Shown piece by piece: positions 1 through 10,800 of a DNA stretch of 64,000 nt (positions are counted from its first letter, which is position 1; every line of letters starts with the position of its first letter). Origin of the DNA: Cymodocea nodosa (taxonomy: Eukaryota; Streptophyta; Magnoliopsida; Alismatales; Cymodoceaceae); assembly GCA_036874045.1 (NCBI GenBank), contig JAZBRI010000003.1, forward strand, positions 2,120,501 through 2,184,500, given 5' to 3'. The notes below the pieces were generated by a model that ran no database searches, had not been told where the DNA came from, and saw nothing but the letters and a program-made list of their open reading frames with translations. A program made the position numbers and the translations under genes.

Positions 1-1655
1 TATGTAGACCCAATATTTGTTCATTCCAAATCATTATTCCTTTAAATTTAATTTGATATGTAATCATGAATTATGCTTAATTTAAGTTATTTTTATCTAT
101 ATCTTTTTGTATTCGATGATATTTGACAAATGTCTGGAAATTATTCAATAAGGGATGAAAGTAGGCAAGTCTTACCAACCAACCTAAAACACCTTTCTAA
201 ACTTATATTCCAAACGTGATTTTATTTTTGTTGGTATATATATATACTTGTATTCATGTTTGAAAATATAAACGAATATAAATACATCAAATCTAAATTA
301 AAATTATTTATTACTTGCCATGTAGTTCACTTAACTCTTGTTCTTTACTTTCTTATCCCTAGTTGTTGCGCCCAATACATCATCATTCATCATACAAACA
401 AATTATTCCAGACCCACCTAAATAAAAGAATCAAGATCCTTTTGGATTCTAATGAATGATAAAGATGTCAATTCATTGAATCTAAACCATTTTAATTAGC
501 ATATTCTATCCTGCAATGTATGTTTAATGGTGTACATTTTAATATTGGATCTCACAAATTAATTCTGCTAATTTACCGAGAATCTCGACCTTAAATAAGC
601 AAGTTAAATCCAAATTTTATCGATTCGACCCATTTAATTTGATCATCGTCATCTTAATTACCTATGTTTGTCTGATATCTAATAATGCATAAGTTCATCT
701 AATATACCTGCAAATAAATTTTTAATAATCCAACGCAACTCACACTTGGTTTTAGTGCGTAGAATAGAACGTCAATCAATAATCTGCTGATTTGAATTAA
801 TTACAATATCTCAATCAGTCAAGGATATATAATGCATTTTTGAATATTAATGATGAACTTAAAAATCAACGTCATTGGAGATAAAAAGGATCAAGTACCT
901 GATCATAATTTCATGGGTTCACCATAATAACGCCACCCACAATATTACATGCAGGCCCAATTGATGGCTTAATCATCTCACCTGCTACCCTTTGATCTTG
1001 ACATATTATTCTTTCCTTTTATGGTTGTGGCCAAGTTGATGGAAGGTCGACCACCTGCGATCTCTTCAAAAGAGAAGGAGAAGAAGAAACCCTCCACAAT
1101 CAAAATCATTAGTTTTTGAAATATTCTTCTATTTTTGGAGGGTAGAGAGAATTAACGACCAAGTCATGACATGTATAATATGACCTAATCATTAATTTCC
1201 ATGGTAAGACCATAAATTTACCGTCTAGCTTCCTCAAGAAGTCCATAATCTACCTACACATATATGCGATTAGTCGCCTGACCTTTTTAAATGAATCTGC
1301 TGTACATATTATTTACAATGTAATATTAATAACCAATCCACGTACATTTGCAGACTATAAACCCCCTATTCATATACATAAAGCACCTTAAATTTCAAAC
1401 CGTATTGTCCCATATCTAACAATGAAATGGTATATGTTTATATAGAACTCATTAATTTTGAAAGCAATAACCCGCCTTAATTACGTCGTTACGAAGAAAA
1501 TGAGACGTCATTTCCATGTTAATTTTAATTTTAACTTGAACTTAGAATTATATAATGTAGCATCTGCTACGTCTTTCAATTTATTTTATTTTTTTATGTA
1601 TTTTTTCTTTTTTTTAACTTTCATCAATTTTTACTTTTTTACGTATAATTCTTTC

Positions 1656-1677
1656 GTCTCTCTCTCTCTCTCTCTTT
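1656..1677 (+). repeat. CT dinucleotide microsatellite in the UTP20 leader
   Basis: A run of about nine CT units within a pyrimidine-rich stretch (1650-1810). CT-rich leaders are common near plant transcription starts, so this probably lies in the 5' untranslated region. Confidence 0.7.
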
Positions 1678-1712
1678 CCTTGTTCCTTCTATTATTTTTC
1701 TCTGTGATTCCA

Positions 1713-1726
1713 AAACCCTAAACCCT
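1713..1726 (+). promoter_or_regulatory. Telo-box (AAACCCTAAACCCT) upstream of UTP20
   Basis: Two consecutive plant telomere-type units, AAACCCTAAACCCT, lie 122 bases before the UTP20 start codon and just after the CT tract. Telo-boxes are known promoter/leader elements of plant ribosomal-protein and ribosome-biogenesis genes. That fits a processome component and suggests growth-coordinated expression. The motif is seen directly; its function here is inferred. Confidence 0.6.
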
Positions 1727-1847
1727 CTTTCCTCGTTCATTCTCCCCGTTTTTTCTTCATTTTTCCTGTTCTCCCTCTCCTGTTGTTGTTTTCTTTCCCC
1801 TCTCTTCTCCTTCGTCCTCCTCCACCACGACACGGATTAGCAGTCCA

Positions 1848-4800
1848 ATGGCGTATAGTTCTCTGTCTCAGGCTGTCAAATGCCTCAACAAAACCCCTGG
1901 TGGGAAGCGCTTCGTTGTACGCCTCACTCCCCTTCCTATGATTTTTTATTTTGTTACCAATCCTCCTACTGTGACTATTATTTGTTTGTTTGCTTTCTTG
2001 CTTCCCAGTTCAAGAGTTTCTCCCAGAGGATAAAGGAGATCGACATTGATGTTTACCACAGCCTTGACCCTGTCCAGTCCGAGCCCTTGAAGGCCTCGTC
2101 CTTCTTCCTTGATGCCCTTCTTCATTGGAGAGTATGAGCCGAACTTTCTTCTTCTTCTTCTTCATTTATTCTGTTCCTTATCACTACTTTTGCAATACAT
2201 CAATCTCATGTTAAATTTTTATGTGAATTATACTATCAGGAACTCAATACGGCTGAGGATTTCATCTCCTTTTACGAGGAAATGTTTCCAGTGGTGCAGA
2301 CGCTGCCCCAGGTCTTGCTTCACAAGGACATGATATTCACAAAGCTTCTTAACAGGATTCAATTCAAATCTAGATTGTCACTCGAGCCACTACTTGGGTC
2401 CGTTGCAACTCTACCTTTTATTTCAATTCTTCATCGCCAGTTTTTTTAACAAATGCTTCATAGCTTGCGTGCTGAACTTGCAAGGATTTTCTAACAGGTT
2501 AGTTGCAGCTCTCTCCAGGGACATCCTTGAGGAATTCATACCGTAAGTTTTCAATCAATATGCCCTTTTCACGTCTTGCTTGTTTTGGCTTTTCTGTATG
2601 ATCTCATTTTTCCAACGAAGAAAAGAAAAAGTCAAACAAATTGCAATACAGAGTTTTTGGGGCATATTTTTAAAGGAAATGATCGGATGATTATCATTAT
2701 AAAAATAGTTGTCATCTTTTTTTGGGTGCACTCATACCAATACTAAAGCACCATATCCCATGAGAACAATCAATTGAGTAAGATGTACAAGTAGAAAGAA
2801 GGTATAGGTTATTTTATACATAACCTCTCTCCCACTTCTTTGTCAATTTGTTGACCCATGAAAAGAGTTCAGCTATGTCTGGAATGTTCCCCTTGAAGAT
2901 GGCTTAAGTATGATGATGCCGGGTTGGGCATATAATCACTTGGGCAGTCATGCATAGCTTGTGCCGTTCCTTGTTCCACTTTCCCACAGTCTGTTCATAA
3001 CATCATCTTTGATTGAGCTGATGCTATCTCTTGGTCCATATTGCAAAATCAAAAGGGCAACTCAAAAATAGGTGATCTAATGTCCACACTTGTCTAGGCA
3101 TCAAGGTGCCCACACGTTGGCCAAGGGTGCCTTGAATGCCTTGGTCCCTGGCGATGCATAGGCAGCAATTTTTAATAAGTTATACAATGCATAAATGTAT
3201 TTAAATTATGTCAATGATGTAAAATGTGTTAAATATATGTGCAATGCTACAAAATCAGATGTTAGTTACTAAATTTTATGCATAGAATTTGCCAATAAAA
3301 AATACAATGAAAATAAATTTAAGGTTGTAGAATTGTTGAATACATGCATAATACTCTAAAACCAGATATTAGTTGCTTTGTACATTTTGATATTATCAAA
3401 ATATGAAGAGCAAAGGCATGGTGTATGGATTTTGCTAATAAAATGCGTGATGAAAATTATAATGATATTGTAGAACATGCCAAATACATGCGTAATATCA
3501 CTAAAATAGATGTCAATTGCTATGTGCCATGTAATGCCATGAAAAATATGAAGAACAAGTTGTCATGATTTGTCAATAAGATGCATAATGAAAAATCATA
3601 GAAATGTTTATAATATGTTAAATACATGTAAAAGTTAAAAATTGAAAAATCCAAATTTGAATGACTAGATTTAATTATAACTTGTTGTTTCTTATTCTGT
3701 CCCTTGTGCCTTTTGATTTTATAATCATGGCTATATCTTGTGTGGGTCTCTTTGTCCTTGCTTTTAATGATTTTTTTTGTTGTTGCCAGAAAAGATTTCA
3801 AATGATTAAATTACACAAATAATCATATAAAGATTGCTACATGAGTTTGGAGAGGTTGGAGGAGCTTTAGATCCAATTAGGATCTGGTTCATGAAAAAAG
3901 GTTAGGTGTAAAATGCCTAGTTTTTGTGGGGCTTCCTGGTACATAGATGGCACCTAGGTGATGCCTAGTTTGGGTAGGCTTGGGTCAAGGACATTAGCCA
4001 AACCATACCTATTGGCTATGATATTTTTCAAGCTTGAACAGAATCATTTTATTTTGTTTAGCTGAACTAAGTCAAACCATTCAAAATAATTTTATTTTGT
4101 TCGGCTTGGTTTGTTTAATGGTTTAGCTTTTTAATTTTTATAACAACAAATTAAAAAGTAAATTAAAATAATATCAACATGATTCTAAATGCTCAAATAA
4201 ATAAAATAATAAAAAGACAAAGTGATAAATTACATTACATTTACTAAGATCATACATTCAAAACAAATCACAACACATCACACAATTCCACAGTAACATT
4301 AAATAATATATATGATATATTTGTTGTTTTGTTATTGCTAATTTTAACTTTATCTAAGTTATATGTTATGGATATAAGTTTTATTACTTGTTATAAGCTC
4401 TGTGTGTGTGTGTCTAATATATAAATAAATAAATAAATATTTAATATTTCATATGAGTTTGGCTTGGTTGCCCTTAAAGCCGTTAGCCAAACTGATTTTA
4501 TCAGTTAAACATATTTCTAAATCAAACCTTGCTATCAACAAATCTAAACCAAACCATGAACTATGGTTTGGCTAACTAACTTGACCGGCACAGATACCCA
4601 CCCCTAATACCTAGGCAGTGTCTTGACAAGTATGCTAATGCCTTTTTGATTAACCACACAAAGAAGTATAGAACAATCCAGGACAACTCATCCTGGCCAT
4701 TTTCTATGATACACTTTTGTGAGTACCTGTTCCTGACAAGGTAGCCACCTAAATATCTTAACCTTCATAGGGGAACACAGTGTTTCTGTACCTTCATAGG

Positions 4801-7800
4801 GGAACACAGTGTTTCTGTACAAGTATGAGAACTCCATGGCTTAATATGGTTAATTAGACTGTTATAGCAACTGATCACCGCAACTCTGCCAGGCTTTGTC
4901 ATCATTTCTGTTCCTAAGATAAAATGACCTGTAGTTTAGTCACCTCCTCTGCATCAAAATCCCTTGCATTTCTTCTGAAATGGAAGTTTCATGCTGTTGA
5001 TCATTGTACAAGGCCCCACTGAAGCCACTGTACCATACTTATTTGATGATAAGTTCCATAGTAGAGAAAAAATCCTGCTCTCAAATATTTTTCTCATCCT
5101 CACATTTATCCCACCAGAAATATATTGCCTTTCTTGAACATGGTGAGAAGGTTCTGTGAGATCTGACATCTTTGTCATGTACCTCTGGAAAGGTGAACCG
5201 ACCTCTCCCACAATAAGGCGGAGCTTCCCATTGACATAAAATTTGGAATTGAGGATTCTAGCCCAAGGTAGATCTGGATTGCTTCCCGTTTGGCATTTTA
5301 TGTTTCCATGAATCATGCCTTGTTATTTTAGTCATGAGACACTATTGTTTTTTATGATTTGAAGTACTTCTGCCTTTCCTTTGAAGGACTTTGTTTCTGA
5401 TTTCATGTGTTGGCAGTTTCTTGAGGAGGCTTGTAGATTCCATATTTGTTCTTATTCAAGATGGAGGTGAACGAGATCCTGAAGTCCTTGAGCAGGTACC
5501 ATTGTTAGCTCTGTATTGGGAATCATATAACACATTATTAATTTTAATTTTTGGTGTTCTACTGTTACAGGTTTTTTCTTATTGGTCGTATATTATGATG
5601 TACTTACAGAAGTATCTCATTGCTGACGTAGTGAAAGTTCTGAAGTATGTTCTAATATGATTGAAACTAGAGGAGATTGATAAATATTCTATTGTAACCA
5701 TTTTTTTGCAACTACTAATGAAATGTCCTATTATGTCACAGGTATACAAGGAAACTGAGATATTATCCAAAGGATTATGTACAAGTGTTTATGGCTGAGT
5801 CCTTGTCATTTTTAATGAGGAATGCACCAGTTAACCAACTGAAGAAAGGTATGCTTGTTTCCTAAATTCTTGAACGGCCTCCTGAACTGATGAGGTGATT
5901 GTTTTCTAACTTTTTCCCATATAACATAGATGACAATATTATAGAATATCAGACTCAACCAGCTCAATTAAGTGGATTTACTATAGCATTGTTGTTCCAT
6001 AATTTCTAGTGGTATCAAGATTTGTTGTCAAAAATTATCTTCTATTTCTTAATCTAAAAAATATTGAGTGTATAAGTATTTCATGAACTCATGGGAAATG
6101 GATATGGATATGGATAATTATTTGTTGATATTTTTGGTAATTTTGAAATTAACTATTGAATGAAATTGGTTATGGCAAGTAAATATAATACAAAACAGTC
6201 TGGTGCATGTCTCTAATGCACTTAGGGCCTGTTTGTGCCAAAGAATTTAAAGGAAATAAAACTAGGTAATTAAAGAGGAACCAGTGAAAATGAAGTCATT
6301 AAGATTTTAGTTTTCTGCTTGATTCCAATTAGGTGTTTGTGGCTTTGTGTAGTGTGGAAAGCAAGATATTTTCCTTTTAAAATTTACTTTGTTGGATGGG
6401 AAAAGCAAAAAAAAAATTGCCTGTACTTGAAACCAATGGAAAGGAAAGCCGCTTCCTTAAAAAATTATGTTCAAAATTGTGATATTTGCATTTGTTTTCC
6501 ATTGGAAGGTAAAACTACATTTGATTAACTTGCCAAGTGATATATTTTGAAGAAGCAAGGGGGTGGATACTCTTCAAATTCAAGTTCATTCAGAATAATC
6601 ATCTTAATTGGGACATGCATCCTCTTCCTATTCAATGTCATCCTTTGATGTGAAAGCTTCCTCATCAATATGATCTACAATTGTTGCTTTAAGTTAATGC
6701 ATTTGATATATTACTTCTTTTAGGCTCCAAATCCTCCATAACTCTAGGCACCTCTCCAACCATTTCCTATGTCAATCAAGTTCCTAAAATGATCTCTTCA
6801 TCATTTGAATCACTGCCATGATTCCATTGTCCAATATTTTTGTTTGCATCTGCAATAGGTTGAATAAGTTTTTTCATGGTAATAAAGTTCATAAACACAT
6901 TCTCCCAATTCCCAACTTTTTGTTTGCATCTGCAATAGATCGAATTCGTTTTTTTATGGTAATAAAGTTCATAAACACATTCTCCCAATTCCCAAATAGA
7001 GCAATGATGGATGTGTGATAATTCAAACCTTTAAGTTATTTATTTGCCTTCCACTCATCCAGAAACTTCTTATGCTATTGGTATATTGATCTAATTCCCA
7101 CGTGAGTCAAGACCAATTTATTGGAAAGGTTCCTTACGCATTATGAATCTTAGCCTATGTGAAAGGCTCACTTGACAAAAGTACTATATCCTCAATTAGC
7201 AGTCTCTGCTTATGTGGTACAGGGGGAGTTCAAAATTCAATCTCTCCAATAGTGCTGCTGTTGGGAGGAACCTTCATCATGTTTTTTCCAGAAAAGAATA
7301 GGGTGAATCTCATTAATATCCAATAAATTCCATCATAACAAAGTCTGCTTCTAAGGGAGGAAATCTGAAAAGAAAATTACAGAATTGGAATGAAAACCCT
7401 TTCTCATAACTATCTTCTAGGAGGATGATGTCATCATGAAACTTCTCATTTCTGAATATTGCTGTATTCCTTTTCGGTCAGATGGACCATCATATAGCTG
7501 AAATCATGAGCAGAAACAAGTGTTTAGAGGGTGAAAACTTTCCCTTTATACAATTGTTAGTCTCTGAAACTAATTTGTTGAGGGAATTGAACGGCAGTCC
7601 GGTCACCACCATTTTCCCTGGGAGAGAAGACCAAACCTGCTTTAGAGGTTTTACACTCACAGAAGAGGTGATTGACATCCTCATCCTTTAGTTCACACAG
7701 AGGGCATTTCAGGTTAAAGTGGCCTTCCACATGCTTCCGTAAACCTTAGTCATGATTCTGCCATGCGTCAAAGTCCATAGAAAATTCTTAACTTTTAGAG

Positions 7801-10800
7801 GGGCTCTACTTGTCCAAACCAATCTGTATGGCTTCTGTTTATTACCTGGGTACTGAACCATTCTATTATAGCAGCCTCTAACTCAAAGAGGTTCCTTGCT
7901 TCAGTCCTCAACCATCCTATCACCAGCCTCAGGTGGCAGGTTATGTTTGGACAACATGTTCAGCAACTCTTTAAATTGTGTCTGAATTGCAATTTTCATG
8001 GCCAAGAGCAGTTAAAAATTCTGACTTCTTTAAATATTTTATTAGAAAAACGGCAAGCTCATAAATTGCTGGAAGCTTGTCAGAGGTAGGTTCATCATCC
8101 AGCCATTTTTCCTTCTCGAAGTATATTGATTCCCCTGGGCTAATAATATATCTAGTGTTCTGAGCCATGAAATTTTGCCATTGTTGGAAACTTGGAATCT
8201 TATTAATGAAAAAGCTTCACTCATGAAACCTTTTCTTGTTCTTTTGGCTGAGATTGTGTGGAACCCTTATCATGTTGAGGAGCAAGAAGCAAAATATTTT
8301 GTCAAGTTTGAGTATTTAGGAACCAAGTATAAGTGTATGATGCAATCATACAAAAGAGTTGCAAAATGATGTACTAACAGAATTAAAAATTCTTGTGCAA
8401 TTTTGATGCATCATGATAATCAAGTGGTAATCTTTATTGCAAAAACTGGCATTCCATACATAATCAAGCATATTGAGGTGGTGTGGCATTATGTAAGTGT
8501 GGTGGTGATGAATGAATCTTTATTTCATATACTTCTTTTAACTTCCTGATATCTTCACCATAGGTTTTTTTTGTCCTGGATATTTTTGGACTTTTTAACA
8601 AACTGAGCATGACAATTATTTATGTCCCTGCTTTAGGAGGATGTTGGAGATATGTATATTGAATACTAAAAATTGATAAATCCATGTATGGAATCAATGT
8701 ATGTAGTCCATTCTACTCTTACGTATAAAGATTATGCTAGTCATTAATCTAATAATCTATGACACTCTTTTCTTAAGATCTCTAATCTTGCATTATGTTT
8801 TAGACTTGCTGTTGGCATCTCCTTGAATATATGAAATGATTTGATGTTGCGTGACCTTTTCCTGTTTATTGAACTGCAGGTGTCTTACAGGTTATAAGGG
8901 AAGCATCTAGGCAGCCTTCAGCAAGAAAAGCTGGTGCTGGTGCTTTACTGTGGCATATCATGCGAGGAACATCTTCAATGCTCCACTCAAGAGCAAAGTA
9001 TGTAATGGAATTGTTATTTAGCTGCTCCATCCTTGGCATTGAAGGCACCACAAGTTTAGGTAAGATTTACATTGTAATCATGCTATAGGATTACTAAAAA
9101 ATCTTGCAAATGTGCATTTCTCTTGTGCTTGTAGTATGTTATATTTCATGGACTTTTGTTTTGTTCAATGTTGTCTTCAAAATATTTCCTTTCTTTTTGG
9201 TTGTGTATATTCATTGTGTTTGTATTGTTTCCTATTGCTCCACAATCATTTTGTATTATGTAAAAAATTGTTAATCTTCAATTTATGTAAGACAAAATTG
9301 TTAAAACATAATATGGATTTTAAAGTATATGTGAAGGAATACCAATCAGATAAAGTATGGTTTAAGGAATCTATGCGATTCTTAATATATTTGGCATAGG
9401 CATGATGGCAACAAGATGGCATGTGAATCAGAATATAAAGGTAGACCTGCTTTATTAAGATTCAGTAAGTAGCGGCAAAGGAATTCTACACATGAAGTGG
9501 CATTTAGAGAAGGAAGGAGCACCTATTCTAATTTTTGGGATATAAGATAAGAGATAGGTGAAATGGTTAGAAATGTGTACTCTTTTTTTTCATTCTTTGA
9601 TAAAATTGCTTGAAGCACATCAATGATGCATGCATATTTTTTCTAATTCCTGACTCTATGCAATGATATTTTAATTGGTTATCACCAAGTATATTACGTC
9701 ATTGTGAAATAGACAACAAAGTTGTCATCACCAAGAATGTCTTTCTTTAAGAGCTTATTATATTTCTTCCCTTCTTTCTGGTTTATTTCCTAATGTACTA
9801 TGAAAGTGTGACATGATTTTCTGTTGAAGGTTCGGAAACCATCTTGCCAGTCATAGATGATGCTTTTCAGAGGCTATGCATGGAACTGGGAGACTCTGGG
9901 TTGAATGTGGTTTGGAGTTGTTTATTGGAGGCAACACAGTTATCTTGTGGGCCTAATGGCTGTTTGATCCATGCTGACTATCTGTTATCAATTATTATTT
10001 CAATTGTTCAATATCACAGCACAAACAGAAACTATGGTGAGTGGTATTCCCTTATTACTGTATATGGCTATGTTATTTTTGTAAACAAGCTGTGTTATAT
10101 ATGTTCTGTGTATTCTTTCTTTTTTCTGAAAGAGTGAGTGGTTTTTTTGAGATTGTGATTATTAGTCCATTATTTACAAAGATTATACAGTACCAAAGCT
10201 TTCTGAAGATGAGAAGTTTCTAAAAAGGAAAAAGACATTCGGGGAAAGCTTTCTAAAGCTCATTGATCAAATCTCATTGCTTGTCTTGAAGTTTTCTTGC
10301 CAGTTGACTGATTTGTCATTGGCAGATGTGAGTTGATTTCTTTGTCTTGTTGCTTTAGCTTTTAGAATGGATCCATCTATCTGGTGAGATGAGACCACTC
10401 TTTGCATTGATGGTTCCCTTTAACCATTGACCCCCTTTCAACTGGTGCCTCTTTAGTAACTCGTTGCTTGACTTTAGGAACATTTTCATGGACAGTTTTC
10501 AAAAATTGGAGAAAACATTTTCATGGGCATCACATTGGCTTTAATCTAGTGTTATTAAAATCAGATTGGATCAGTCAGACTGCCCGATTGTGGATTGGTG
10601 TCCATCGGTTTATGTACCATCAGTTGGGCCATTGTTGTGGTCCGATTGGTGGACCCAGTTCAACTGGGCAATTACACAAGTTCTACTACAATCAGGTCCT
10701 TTGACCTGAATACCAGAATAGTTTTTTTAGGGCTTCCGTCTTCTCCCTATGACACTTTAGCAAAGGTTCTGATAGTGACGTCTGGGTGGTGGTGCAATAC

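Larger units (their letters stand above)
1..1847 (+). promoter_or_regulatory. Upstream region and probable 5' leader of UTP20
   Basis: AT-rich, non-coding in all frames beyond about 90 codons, and with no gene or transposon protein recognised. The last 250 bases become pyrimidine-rich, typical of a plant 5' leader. A TATA-like TTTATATAGA lies near 1437-1446, about 400 bases before the start codon. A CT microsatellite sits at about 1658-1676 and a telo-box at 1713-1726. A single GGCCCA (site II-like, reverse orientation) is at about 954-959. The transcription start cannot be fixed from sequence. Confidence 0.5.
2543..5416 (+). other. UTP20 intron 4 (2.9 kb) with an interrupted antisense LINE
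   Basis: GT-AG intron joining CC to T of a proline codon. Its outer parts are pieces of an antisense L1-type LINE. Its middle (about 3096-4640) is a later insertion rich in CCTAGG-type motifs with a hAT-like end near 4604. About 2560-2800 shows nothing recognisable. Confidence 0.7.
5849..8879 (+). other. UTP20 intron 7 (3.0 kb) with an antisense LINE remnant
   Basis: GT-AG, phase 1 on both sides (AAA-G / GT-GTC). It contains an 80-bp tandem duplication near 6837 and an antisense L1 piece at 7480-8170. The stretches 5849-6600 and 8200-8879 hold nothing I can recognise. Confidence 0.75.

Noticed and set aside
1..1000. End of an upstream gene on either strand
   Set aside because: No ORF, splice-consistent exons or similarity found; only AT-rich sequence.
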